A stretch of 64,000 nt of DNA from Eriocheir sinensis (taxonomy: Eukaryota > Arthropoda > Malacostraca > Decapoda > Varunidae): positions 4,142,993 to 4,206,992 of the forward strand of contig NC_066577.1 of the NCBI RefSeq assembly GCF_024679095.1, read 5' to 3'. Numbering within the stretch: the first letter of the stretch is position 1; each line of letters opens with the position of its first letter. A model generated the notes under the pieces. The model saw only the letters and a list, made by a program, of their open reading frames with translations. It made no database searches and was not told the origin of the DNA. Of the stretch, positions 52,585 to 63,696 are shown piece after piece. Made by a program: the position numbers and the translations under genes.

Positions 52585-52695
52585 AGGTCAACTGGTATCC
52601 AAGTCAACCCACACCCCAGGTCAACTGGTAACCAAGTCAACCCACACCCCGGGTCAACTGGTAACCAAGTCAACTCTCACCCCGGGTCAACTGGG
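52585..52695. repeat. 33-bp tandem repeat, about 3.5 copies
   Basis: GGTCAACTGGTAACCAAGTC plus AACCCACACCCCG. A related but inverse-looking GTTGACC/GTTAACC cluster lies at 53510-53625. Confidence 0.85.
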
Positions 52696-52699
52696 AACC

Positions 52700-54613
52700 C
52701 TTGCATTGGTAATGCACTGTGGGATTTGCCTTCCACTCTCAGGTCACAGCGGCCACCCTGGAGCACGGACGCCTCCACTCAGTGCCTCACCCAAGCTGGT
52801 GTTCTGGCATATATTTCAGTGTTTCTGCACTCAGGAACCCTCGAGCCATCTTATGTAAAACAAAAACGTGCCGATTTGCATGGACAACACACCAAACAAG
52901 CACACGAAAGACAAGCTTGTGTCAAACAGTTTAGTCAGATCACACTCCAAGGATTCATGGCCTTTCAAACACCTATAATTCATCTCATTGGAAGCACTTA
53001 AACAAGACGTCTGGCTCTGCAGGTGCCTGCACATAAGGAATTTTAGTAATTTACTGCATGTAAATAACACACTGGGTAATATTCAAAATAGCCCGGCCTC
53101 ACATTCAGCAATATTTCACGTCATTTCAAAGATTAACCGTGATTTACAGTCAATAAATTATTGAAATACATATTATTTGCACTTGCAGAGCCAGATGTCT
53201 TTTAGTGCACCTGAAATGAGCTTCCTTCCAGGCCTCTGAAGGGCCCTGGAGGGTTGGGGTATGGCCTCACTGTGCAGCGTGACACAAGCCTGTCTTTCGT
53301 GTGCTGCTGTGCTGTATTAGCAATCCAAAGGCATCTTTGGGATTTATAAGGAGTGAGGGTTTTTGTGTATGCATAAACACTCAAATATATTATTGAGAAA
53401 TTAGCTTGAATATCTATCACAAGTTGGTTTTCACTTATTCATGAACCAGAAATGTGCAGGAGCCACATCTATCAAAGCTCCCGCTGTGTTCCTTAAGTGA
53501 CTGAGCCGGTTAGTTGACCAGGGGAATGAGTTGACCGGGGGAATAAGTTAACATGGTTAGTTAACCAGGGGAATGAGTTAACCTGGTTAGTTGACCAGGG
53601 GAGTGAGTTGACCTGTAACCTGCACTTATCAAGATATTCACAGCATGTTGCATTCTGTAGCCTGCTGACAGCTGCCAATAAAGAAATATCTGTCCTGTTT
53701 TAAGAAAGTTTTACAGTAGATATTACTTTTACAAACATGATCTACTGTTGAAGTGGAAGAAACTTAATGCCTGAGCCATCACCACGGCTGCCCTGGACCC
53801 TGAATGGACGGTAAAGTTTGGGGCACAGGCTGTGGCTGTGCATGGCCCCAGTGCTCATCTCTGCCACAATGGTCCCTGAGCCTGTGGCGGGAAGAACCCG
53901 TCACCCTGGGACATATGGCCACTGGGACATAAGGGCTGCCACAGTTTAACTAACTAGGGGGTGCGTTGCTTCACTCGCTTGCTGCCTCCACCCCAATGGA
54001 CCCCCGAGCAGGCCTCCACACATCTCCCCTTTCCATTCTAAGCCCCTCCGGCCTGTGTAGATATCGACAACGCCATATACCTGTACTGAGCGAGTCCACA
54101 ACACCATGGGCCAGGCCAGTCCCTGGAGTGCCTTCCTGGCAAGACCCACCATTGTTATGCCCTCATAAGCATCAAGATATAATTGTCAAAGTACAAATGT
54201 TATAAACGAGCCCTGAAGGAAAACTTGCTCATAAATAAAGGGCAATTTTAAACGTGCTTACCCAAAGTGGAGTGCGACAAAGTGATCTCTGTGGCCAGTA
54301 CCAGATTGAGGTCACTCTAGGAGGACATGCGCCTTGTTGTCAGTGTCATCACCATCACTGCAATAGACACACTACAATTAGAAATGCTTAGATACCTGCC
54401 CTGCATCCATATCCACACTTGTCCAAAAGGCAAAACTCTTCACTCGTGGAACAATTTTTTGTTCAAAAACATTTCAGCATTGATGGTTGACTTTACGGCT
54501 GTTTGGGAGCAAGACTAAGTATGATCATGAAATTCACTGTTAGATCTTCATGAGAAAGGAAGCTGCAAATAACAAAAGCCATAATATACTGTGAACTAGT
54601 TTATTCCAAGTGT
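52700..54613. other. No gene seen
   Basis: Short frames lack motifs. The GTTAACC-type repeats at 53510-53625 are the only structure noted. Confidence 0.4.
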
Positions 54614-54727
54614 GGGAATGTTAGAGGACGACCTCCAGTGAAGTGGAGGGACAGGGTGCAGGAGTATGTCAAGCTCCTCGGAGCAGGCGTCAAAGATGAA
54701 AGAATGATTGGAAAAAAAAGAAAATGA
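54614..54727 (+). mobile_element. LINE C-terminal remnant
   Basis: The frame GNVRGRPPVKWRDRVQEYVK matches the RGRPPxKWxDRV tail of several arthropod LINE ORF2 proteins; stop at 54725. Confidence 0.5.
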
Positions 54728-54823
54728 CCAAAACAATACTACAATGCTAGCATGGGTGTTAGTATCATTTCCAACATCCAGGGATTCCTGGGAGGCATTT
54801 AACAGAAAGGGTAACTGAGTCAA

Positions 54824-55544
54824 GGGAGCGTCGCACTGATATGTTCGATAATTTCAGAGATTTGAAGAAAACTAGTTATGTGTTTCTGTGATGATGGCAA
54901 CAGTCTCTCAAAGTTTTGTGGTAAAACCTGGCTTCTAAAGTGGCTTTTATTAGCAAAAAAGAAAAAAATGGTGACCATAGGCAACCCCAATACAGGACTT
55001 TAAATGGCGTGGTCAGCTACGCCTCAAACTTTAAATGCCCTATATCTCAACACTGTTGTTTTGCCAATCAGAAGGACATAGCTCTGGTGTGACTCAACCA
55101 ATCTGAGGGATCTTTTTTGTCACAAAGAGGAAACCTTTCTCTATTTCTCATGTGGAGTGAAATAAATATATTTAGTCTCACACATTTTTCACCATTCCTT
55201 TCCCCTCAAACTCACAGTTTTCTAGAGTACTTGCAAGTAAAACATTATACGGAGAGATGCAGACTGGCAAGTGAAAAAGGAATCCACAACAAATGTTCTA
55301 CAATAGTTACTCCTTCAAAAGAGACAGCGAGTAAACCCTTCTCAAAGGACGGCTCAGTGGCATCCTCAAGTAAAGCGATGCTTCAATTTTTGCGTACTTT
55401 TGCATTACTATTAAAGGGATTTACGTGTTTTACTCAGGCAGCGCAGGAAGGATGCTTCATTACAAAAGGATTGTTGCATAAATGAACCAAAGCATGGACT
55501 GAATTTTGATGTTCTCCCACAGGAGTAAGGCAGGCGACGCTCCC
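54824..55544. mobile_element. Candidate TTAA-type MITE, about 720 bp
   Basis: GGGAGCGTCGC at the left is the exact inverse of GCGACGCTCCC at the right. The right flank is TTAA; the left is TCAA (one change). A 122-codon frame inside (55117-55485) has no motif. Confidence 0.5.
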
Positions 55545-55875
55545 TTAACACTCCTGGAGTAAGGAATTAAAGACAAAAACACAAGTGACAGCAGCCTGAC
55601 TGTTCAAAAGGGCAAAGGCATAAGTACGCACTGAACACTTCCTCAAGAGGTGCGCACTTGTGCGTAGGAAACACTGCACGGGTCAAGGAGCTCAGCACTC
55701 CGGAAAAGCCTACAGTTCTGAGGGATCCTCCAGCGAGCACTGACAAGGATGTGGCTGGTCTCCTTTGCCACACCGCCAGCACTGCTGTGTCAAGTCCAGC
55801 GCCAAGGCTCGCGCCTCTAGAACCAGGAACCAGAACCCTCAGCCTCCTGGACTTTGCAAAGTTGAGGAGAGAACT

Positions 55876-56100
55876 GTTCCTGTTTCTGGTGCCAGAGGAC
55901 CAACACACGACTCACAGCCCTCCTCAGGCACCGTCCATCAGCCAGCCCCAAAGAGAGCACCAACAGCTGGGTGAGCTGCGTCCTCAGTGCCCGGGCAGGT
56001 GTCCAAACTGTTCCTGTTTCTGGTGCCAGAGGACCAACACACGACTCAGCACTCCTCAGGCACCGCCCATCGGCCAGCCCCTGGTGAGCTGCGCCCTCAG
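55876..56100. repeat. Tandem duplication, two units of about 130 bp
   Basis: GTTCCTGTTTCTGGTGCCAG and AGGACCAACACACGACTCA occur at about 55876 and 56009, with GGTGAGCTGCG following each. Confidence 0.85.
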
Positions 56101-56329
56101 TGCCTGGCCTCAGTGTCCAAACCTGGGCTTGCAGATTCCCAGCTAGGCACACTGACCACTGCACCACAGACCAACCCTGAACACCACACTGCAAACCTCT
56201 GCTGCACTTGTTGCATCTCTGGTGCCTGTCAAGGCCACCAATGGGCCGTGTTGGCCACACAGGCAGCGCTTGGTGAACCCTCAAGGCACAGAGGTCAGGT
56301 TACAGAGCGTGTCTGAGGCTGGCCACACA

Positions 56330-56575
56330 CACTTCACTCCTGCCAGACTTCCCCACACTAATATTTGGCAGGAACAAAATCTGAGGCCACTATCATCAGC
56401 CTCAGGAACACACTTCACTCCTGCCAGACTTTCCCACACTACTATTTGGCAGGAACAAAATCTGAGGCACCATTGCCTGCCCCAGGAACACTTCACTCCT
56501 GCCAGACTTTCTCACACTACTGTTTGCCAGGAACAAAATCTGAGGCACCATTGCCTGCCTCAGGAAACTGTGCAT
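56330..56575. repeat. About 73-bp tandem repeat, about 3.3 copies
   Basis: CACTTCACTCCTGCCAGACT, then GGCAGGAACAAAATCTGAGG, recurs three times. Confidence 0.9.
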
Positions 56576-56699
56576 TGCACTGGAATAAATTTGTGACTGT
56601 AAGGTGAGAAAATATATTCAAAAACGAGGGTTGAGTAAAATGATGCACAAACATTTTCTCCTCTTACTTGACTTGTACTCCTTGCTCGGCACTGCTGGC

Positions 56700-57790
56700 T
56701 GCTGGCCCCCACAAGACAGCTGACAGTTGTATGCACCTTTGGGGCAGGCAGGGAGTGTTGCCCCTCACAAGACAGGCTGACAGTTGTATGCACCTTTGGG
56801 GCAGGCAGGGAGTGTTGCCCCTCACAAGACAGGCTGACAGTTGTATGCACCTTTGGGGCAGGCAGGGCGGGAGGGTGGGAGTGTTGCCCCTCACAAGACA
56901 GGCTGACAGTTGTATGCACCTTTGGGGCAGGCAGGGAGGGAGGGAGTGTTGCCCCCACAAGACAGGCTGACAGTTGTCAGCACCTTTGGGGCAGCAGGGA
57001 GGAGGGAGGGAGTGTTGCCCCCCACAAGACAGGCTGACAGTTGTCAGCACCTTTGGGGCAGGGAGGGAGGGAGGGAGTGTTGCCCTCCACAAGACAGGCT
57101 GACAGTTGTATGCACCTTTGGGGCAGGCAGGGAGGGAGGGAGGGAGTGTTGCCACCCACAAGAAAGGCAGACAGTTGTCAGCACCTTTGGGGCAGGGAGG
57201 GAGGGAGGTGTTGCCCTCCACAAGACAGGCTGACAGTTGTATGCACCTTTGGGGCAGGCAGGGAGTGTTGCCCCTCACAAGACAGGCTGACAGTTGTATG
57301 CACCTTTGGGGCAGGCAGGGAAGGAGGGAGGGAGTGTTGCCCCCCACAAGACAGGCTGACAGTTGTATGCACCTTTGGGGCAGGGAGGGAGGGAGGGAGT
57401 GTTGCCCCCCACAAGACAGGCTGACAGTTGTATGCATCTTTGGGGCCGGCAGGGAGGGAGGGAGGGGAGTGTTGCCCTCCACAAGACAGGCTGACTGTTG
57501 TATGCACCTTTGGGGCAGGCAGGGAGTGTTGCCCCCCACAAGACAGGCTGACAGTTGTATGCACCTTTGGGGCAGGCAGGGAGGGAGGGAGGGAGTGTTG
57601 CCCCCCACAAGACAGGCTGACAGTTGTATGCACCTTTGGGGCAGGGAGGGAGGGAGGGAGGGAGTGTTGCCCTCCACAAGACAGGCTGACAGTTGTCAGC
57701 ACCTTTGGGGCAGGGAGGGAGGGAGGGAGGGAGTGTTGCCCCTCACAAGACAGGTTGACAGTTCTCAGCATCTTTGGGGCAGGAAGGCTG
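56700..57790. repeat. 57-66-bp minisatellite, about 18 copies
   Basis: Unit: AAGACAGGCTGACAGTTGTA, TGCACCTTTGGGGCAGG, a variable GGGA run and GTGTTGCCCC. Unit length varies with the number of GGGA steps. Long frames on both strands are artefacts of the repeat. Confidence 0.95.
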
Positions 57791-57821
57791 GGAGGGAGGG
57801 AGGGAGGGAGGGAAGGAGAGT

Positions 57822-57892
57822 CAGTGGCGGATCCGGGGGAGGGGGGGGTGGCACCCGGTCACGTGCCCCCACCAAAATAAAATATTATAATT
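57822..57892 (+). mobile_element. Orphan hAT-type terminus
   Basis: CAGTGGCGGATCCGGGGGAG matches the common hAT end CAGTGGCGGATCC. No partner end with CCGCCACTG lies downstream in the window, and the 56-bp array starts 70 bp later. Confidence 0.55.
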
Positions 57893-58797
57893 TTCAACTC
57901 TTGCATAAGGGATTTGGACAGCACAGGGATGAAGGAATGAAGATGCTGCTTAACTCTTGTATAAGGGATTTGGACAGCACAGGGATGAAGGAATGAAGAT
58001 GCTGCTTAACTCTTGCATAAGGGATTTGGACAGCACAGGGATGAAGGAATGAAGATGCTGGTTAACTCTTGCATAAGGGATTTGGACAGCACAGGGATGA
58101 AGGAATGAAGATGCTGGTTAACTCTTGTATAAGGGATTTGGACAGCACAGGGATGAAGGAATGAAGATGCTGGTTAACTCTTGCATAAGGGATTTGGACA
58201 GCACAGTGATGAAGGAATGAAGATGCTGGTTAACTCTTGCATAAGGGATTTGGACAGCACAGGGATGAAGGAATGAAGATGCTGGTTAACTCTTGCATAA
58301 GGGATTTGGGCAGCACAGGGATGAAGGAATGAAGATGCTGGTTAACTCTTGCATAAGGGATTTGGACAGTGTAGGGATGAAGGAATGAAGATGCTGGTTA
58401 ACTCTTGCATAAGGGATTTGGACAGCACAGGGATGAAGGAATGAAGATGCTGCTTAACTCTTGCATAAGGGATTTGGACAGTGTAAGGATGAAGGAATGA
58501 AGATGCTGGTTAACTCTTGCATAAGGGATTTGGACAGCACAGGGATGAAGGAATGAAGATGCTGGTTAACTCTTGCATAAGGGATTTGGACAGCACAGGG
58601 ATGAAGGAATGAAGATGCTGGTTAACTCTTGCATAAGGGATTTGGACAGCACAGGGATGAAGGAATGAAGATGCTGGTTAACTCTTGCATAAGGGATTTG
58701 GACAGCACAGGGATGAAGGAATGAAGATGCTTAACTCTTGCATAAGGGATTTGGACAGCACAGGGATGAAGGAATGAAGATGCTGGTTAACTACTCA
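57893..58797. repeat. 56-bp tandem repeat made of LINE-A coding sequence, about 16 copies
   Basis: The reverse complement of one unit (CTGTCCAAATCCCTTATGCA, AGAGTTAACCAGCATCTTCA, TTCCTTCATCCCTGTG) matches LINE-A at 46157-46213, where the sequence codes for the YARVNQYLHF block. Copies are near identical; one is shortened near 58725. Confidence 0.93.
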
Positions 58798-59063
58798 AAT
58801 TCTGAATGGTATCATCAATCATGATCTCATATTCTTCTTTACTCCATGAGTTTGTTCTTGGTGGTACACAGGTTGCTATTATCGTCATCATTTCTCTGTT
58901 TTTGTTCTCCAGATTAACACTCACTATTTCTGCCTTTCCTTCTCCATGTACGACTGTTTTCACTAATACCTCCTTCCTCGTCATTATCATCACTCCTCCA
59001 CCACCTTTACTCTTTCTGTCCTTCCTCCATACATTGTACTTATTATCAAACACTATTTGGATG

Positions 59064-60274
59064 GGTTTACAGTCGAAGTGCCCCACTGCCGATGCGCCCC
59101 AACTTTCGGGGCACATCGACTCGTGACTGAGTCCAGGCGCCCCGGGGTGAACCATGGCGCCCCAACTATATAAATATTCATTTTACGGGTGGGTTGTAAA
59201 CTCTCAAATCCCATGTTAAATTACCTATGTTATAAGTATATCTCCTCCCTTACTTACGGGTCGATTTCTTTCACTTAAAAAGCATCATAATCAGGAAGGA
59301 CGGAATATTAACGTTTGCCATCGGTAAGTTTTCTACAATAGTAAAAATATATTTTTAAAGTTTGATGAAACAATAAAAAACAATTGACATATAAATTTGG
59401 TAATTATTGAGAATCACTACACAAAGTTGCTCTCACGGCATTACTAGCCTTTCCAAGCCATCGCACGCTGTTGTGTTAGTCTAGTTTTACCGGCGGATCA
59501 AACATGTGCTGCGTCTACAAGTGATGATAGGAAGCAACAGTTTTGGCGGCGGTGGCGGCAGCCATTGGGAGGCGAGCAGTGTTGCCAACGATCCAACGCT
59601 TGGTTAGCGATGAGCCCACGCATGTGAGACCAGCGCGTGGTTATTTTTTTATATTTTTTTTAGAACACGCACCTTTACCCAAAGGGTTTTGTGAAGGTTT
59701 GGGCCGGGTATAGTATTAGGTAAAGGTGCGTGTTCTAAAAAAAATAACCATGCATGGTGGACCAGGTCTCACATGCATACCATCGCTAACTTAGCGCACC
59801 ATCGCTAATCGGATCGTTGGCAACACTGCTCAACTCCCAGTGTCCGCCGCCGCCACCAAAACAAATGTATGCATATGCCTTTTCACGACCTACCACCATC
59901 GCTAACCACCCTAAAACAGGTGGCAGTATTTGTCCGGCACTTTTACTAATGTATTACATGTATGCAAAGGGTTTTGTGAAGGTTTGGATGAAAATAGACC
60001 AAAATTACGGCGCTGGAGTTATACTGAACCTTTACCACTTTTCTTTAAGTTTTTACGCCTTCATATTATGGTTAAGGGACATGTATTTCGTCCCTTAAGT
60101 ACAATATGGAGGCGTGATATCGTATTTTGGAGGCGCGTAGTGATTCTCAATAATTACCTAAATATTTATATAGTTGGGGCGCCACGGTTCACCCCGGGGC
60201 GCCCCGACTCAGTCACGAGTCAGTGCGCCCCAAAAGTTGGGGCGCATTGACTTGGGGCACTTCGACCTGCTACC
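59064..60274. mobile_element. 1.2-kb palindromic MITE with 8-bp target duplication
   Basis: Termini share GTCGAAGTGCCCC and then about 110 bp of inverted repeat rich in GGCGCCCC. Flanks TTTGGATG and TTTGAATG (59056-59063, 60275-60282) form an 8-bp duplication with one change. The centre near 59695 folds on GAACACGCACCTTTACC. The unbroken LINE at 48820-48850 shows the empty site. Confidence 0.82.
59176..59388. mobile_element. Fragment of the 12683-type element nested in the palindrome
   Basis: Matches 12688-12890 (GGTTGTAAA, AATCCCATGTTAAATT, AAAAAGCAT, AATCAGGAAGGA). ATATAAAT flanks it on both sides (59168-59175, 59389-59396). It interrupts the left arm only. Confidence 0.65.
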
Positions 60275-61102
60275 TTTGAATGACCTCATTTAGTTTAGTT
60301 TCCATTACTTGTTGGCTGCTGCACTGTGCCGGGGCAAGGTGACAGTTGTCACCACTCTGGCTCGGGGCAGACGGCACTGTTCACTGTGGTGCTGCTTGTT
60401 GGTGCATCTCTCAGCAGTCAGCCACAACATGGTGCCAGTCCTCTCCAGGTGGTGCTGATGACTGGTTCCCCGTCACTGAAGTCCCACACAGCAGCACAAC
60501 ACAGCACCTCAGAAGTGGGTCTTCATGTGCCGGGCAATGTCTGACTTTGTTTTGAAGTGCTTCCCACACACATCACACTTGAACTCTCTCAGGCCAGAGT
60601 GTCTGAAGATGTGACACTCCAATGCAAACTTCTCTCTGAACCTTTGTCCACATTCCAGACACTCATGAGGCCTTTCACCAGTGTGTGTAAGGGTGTGTTT
60701 CTTGAGGTTGTCCTTTGTAATGAACCTTTGGCCACACTCTTGACATTCATGAGGTCTTTCACCAGTGTGTGTAAGGGTGTGTCTCTTGAGGGAACTCTTT
60801 GTATTGAAACTTTGGTCACACTCTTGGCATTCATGAGGTCTTTCACCAGTGTGTGTAAGGGTGTGTGTGTTGAGGTTATCCTTTGTAATAAACCTTTAGC
60901 CACACTCTTGGCATTCATGAAGTCTTTCACCAGTGTGTGTGTAAGGGTGTGTCTCTTGAGGGAACTCTTTGTATTGAAACTTTGGTCACACTCTTGGCAT
61001 TCATGAGGTCTTTCACCAGTGTGTGTGTAAGGGTGTGTGTGTTGAGGTTATTCTTGTAACTGAACCTTTTGCCACACTCTTGGCATTCATGAGGTCTTTC
61101 AC

Positions 61103-62262
61103 TTTTTCTGTTTTAGTTTACTTTTTCAGTCTTGATTATGGGTGATGGGGCACTCTGCCAAGTGCCTAACAATCACCCACTTTTTAGAGGCTGCAACCGA
61201 GGGTTCTTTTTAGGATGGTAGTGGTTCCCTTAAGGGCAATTGTTTGGATTTCTGTTGCCCTCGGGTTTCCTGGGATTTTAGCTAGATGGTCCTTGAAGTT
61301 CTTTTTCAGTAGGCCTGTTGCTCCGGCAATGACTGGCACAATCGAGATGTTCTTCAATTTCCAGTTTCTTTTCATATCATGCATCAGGCCTTGATATTTG
61401 GTGACCTTTTCCCTTTCAGCTCTGTTTAGCCCGCTGTCATGTGGGATACTGACCTCAACTATCATAGCCACTTTTTCTTTCCTGTTCCACACAACCAGGT
61501 CTGGTTTCACTGCAGCATTATCTAGATAGGTAGCTGTTGGAATTACCTGGTCATAGCAGATGGTGTGCGTCTCATTTCCGGTGATTTTCTCTGGCTGATG
61601 TTCCCACACTTTGCTAGAGCACTTGATGTTCAGGCTGCTGCAGATGGTCCAGTGTAGGTATTTGCACACTTCATCGTGCCTGACTGTGTAGTAGCCATCG
61701 GCTAGCAGAGTCTGGCAGCTGCAGATCAGGTGGCTCACACTTTCAATTTCAGTGTGGCAGAACCTGCGTTTGTTGTTGTTACTGAGACCAGCCATTTTTT
61801 TTAAAGCGTTGGTCATTATGGCCTGGTCTTGTGCTGCCATTATCAGCCTCTCCTGATCGTAGTGGAGGGTTCCTTTGATGAGCCAGTTCAGAGAGCTCTC
61901 CTTGTCAATGTAGTCTTTGGAGAGCTCTTGCAGGAAAAACTTGGCACGTTGGTGTTCTGCCCACTCAGTTAAGTTGGTGTTCTGGAACTTCCTGGTGAAT
62001 TTTGAACAGCTCTTTCTGGCCATTTTGGTGGCTGGTGTGTTTTCTGTTTCCTGCTCATCTACTATACAATCCTGTCCAAAATGCTGGGTCAGCTTAGTAA
62101 TTGAGGTGTTTTTGCTGGCTTTGTTGGTGTGGTGTTCCTGGACCCTGGCAATGTTTGGACTTAGGGAGCTTCTGAGGTATTGGCCGATGCTCACCATAAT
62201 GGCTCTGTGTTGGTAGTTAACTTCAGACAGTCCTAGGCCTTCCTCTCTTCTTGGCATATACA
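61103..62262 (-). mobile_element. LINE 3' end with restriction-like endonuclease, insertion 1
   Basis: A 357-codon frame (62257 to stop 61184) begins PRREEGLGLSEVNYQHRAI and has GTLHYDQERLIMAAQDQA, a CHTEIESVSHLICSC zinc-knuckle-like block, a RHDEVCKYLHW block and KPDLVVWNRKEKVAMIVEVS with the PD...(E/D) spacing of the PD-(D/E)XK nuclease of R2/NeSL/HERO-type LINEs, then KYQGLMHDMKRNW and VPVIAGATGLLKKNF. Reverse transcriptase is absent (5' truncation). A short A-rich 3' end (reverse complement of TTTTTCTGTTTTAG) abuts the target. GTCTTTCAC is duplicated at 61094-61102 and 62263-62271. Confidence 0.82.
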
Positions 62263-62355
62263 GTCTTTCACCAGTGTGTGTAAGGGTGTGTGTGTTGAGG
62301 TGATTCTTTGTAATGAACCTTTGGCCACACTCTTGGCATTCATGAGGTCTTTCAC

Positions 62356-62760
62356 TTCACTTTGGTTTAATATATTATTAACTTTGTATCGGGGGTGCAA
62401 TGGGCCCCAGCCTGGGGTCTATAGTTGCTCCCTTAATATACTTCATTGGCCTTGTATCCGAGGGCTCTTTTTAGTATGCTCACTGTTCCCTTGATGGCAG
62501 CAATCTGTACCTGGTGCATACTGGGGCAGCTTGGTATTGCCTGGAGGTACCGTTTCAGGTTTTTCTTGATGAACCCTGTTGCCCCCACCACCACAGGTAT
62601 TATTTCTATTTCCTTCAGTGCCCACGTACTCTTCAGGTCATTCTTTAGGTCTTGGTATTTAGTTATTTTGTGCCTCTCAGCTCTATTGAGGCCAAAGTCA
62701 TTGGGCACTGTTACATCTATAATCTTTGCTGTTTTTTCTTCTTTGTTCCACATCACGATG
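62356..62760 (-). mobile_element. LINE 3' end with restriction-like endonuclease, insertion 2
   Basis: Encodes DIVMWNKEEKTAKIIDVTVP, LNRAERHKITKYQDLKNDL and VVVGATGFIKKNLKRYL, ending at a stop at 62433. Roughly 55% identical in protein to insertion 1, so a separate subfamily. The 3' end abuts GTCTTTCAC at 62347-62355, the same base as insertion 1. The 5' side resumes at TCACCAGTG (62761), a 4-bp TCAC duplication. Confidence 0.82.
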
Positions 62761-63416
62761 TCACCAGTGTGTGTAAGGGTGTGTGTGTTGAGGTGATTCT
62801 TTGTAATGAACCTTTGGCCACACTCTTGGCAGTCATGAGGTCTTTCACCAGTGTGTGTAAGGGTGTGTGTGTTGAGGTGATTCTTTGAAATAAACCTTTG
62901 GTCACACTCTTGGCATTCATGAGGTCCTTCACCAGTGTGTGTAAGGGTGTGTGTGTTGAGTTTATTCTTGTAACTGAACCTTTTGCCACACTCTTGGCAT
63001 TCATGAGGTCCTTCACCAGTGTATGTAAGGGTGTGTCTGTTGAGTTTACTTTTGCAACTGAACCTTTTGCCAGTCTTGGCATTCAAGGACTCCTTCAGCA
63101 GTGTGTGGGTGTATTTGCTGAGGTCATCCTTCCCAGGGAGTCTTTCCGCACACGCTGGCCACTCATGGTTTCCCTCACCAGTGTGTGCAAGGCTGTGTCT
63201 GCTGAACTTGCTCCCAGTCTCAAATCTTGTCACACTCAAACTTTCCCTTTCCTTTGTGGCTGAAGGTGCCAGCAGTAAGGTGGTGGTGGTATTGTTGTTG
63301 TTGTTGTTGTTCTCAGTGGTGGTTGTGTTCTTCTGATCCTCACAGCAGTGGCAGTGTTCCTGCTGGTCCCGCCACTCAGGCTGCTGCCCGGCCTTGCAGC
63401 CTCCCCTGCCCACCAC
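62433..63416 (-). other. Uninterrupted zinc-finger/nuclease fusion frame
   Basis: A stop-free frame of 327 codons (no ATG before the fusion; first codon here is GTG). It has an Asn/Thr linker, degenerate fingers, three canonical C2H2 fingers (CQECGKRFSYKNKLNTHTLT and two like it), then, at THTGD, the endonuclease-like domain of insertion 2. Both acidic positions of the PD...D pattern remain, although the Pro is lost at the junction. Expression would need an upstream exon. It may be a chance product of the insertion. Confidence 0.6.
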
Positions 63417-63696
63417 TCCTGGGGTGGGGGTCTTGCAGGAACCTCAGGGAAGCTGCAGCGGGCGGCAAGGTTCCCCCGACGCCACACTCAGGGACCAAGC
63501 AGCAGGCGAGGCGAGGGATGCACCAAGGAGTCCTGAGGTCAGCGGCAGCGTGGACACAGCGAGTGCTGATTACAGCGTCCGCCTCAGACCCTCACTTGAG
63601 CAGCTGTCTCCTGGCGCTGTGCTCCTCCCAGTATGGCCAACACCACATCCTGGGCTGCAAGAGATGGGGTGTTAATGCCACGCCCTCTTCTGTCTA

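Larger units (their letters stand above)
58798..60330 (-). mobile_element. LINE-B endonuclease fragment, split by a palindromic element
   Basis: 58798-59063 encodes the same NVWRKDRKSKGGGGVMIMTR block as 48600-48830 at about 97% identity. The sequence resumes at 60275 (ATGACCTCATTTAG against ATGACCTCATTCAG at 48834). Confidence 0.88.
60509..63416 (-). pseudogene. C2H2 zinc-finger sequence, copy 2 (disrupted, two LINE insertions)
   Basis: Inverted paralogue of copy 1. From 63416 downward: Asn/Thr-rich stretch, degenerate fingers, three intact fingers, LINE insertion (62760-62356), one finger (about 62355-62272), LINE insertion (62262-61103), then about six fingers to a stop at 60509 after DIARHMKTHF. 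Further damage: two extra bases in the ACACAC linkers near 60935 and 61020 and a TAA at 60896-60898. The upstream part matches copy 1 at about 97%. Native function would be DNA binding; in this state it is a pseudogene unless parts are used in chimeric transcripts. Confidence 0.88.

Noticed and set aside
55117..55485. 122-codon frame
   Set aside because: Lies inside a candidate TTAA element and has no recognisable domain.
56664..57996. Frames up to 337 codons over the 57-66-bp minisatellite
   Set aside because: Open on both strands, and the length depends on GGGA slippage.
57822..58797. Complete hAT element from the CAGTGGCGGATCC end
   Set aside because: No matching CCGCCACTG end or 8-bp duplication downstream in the window.
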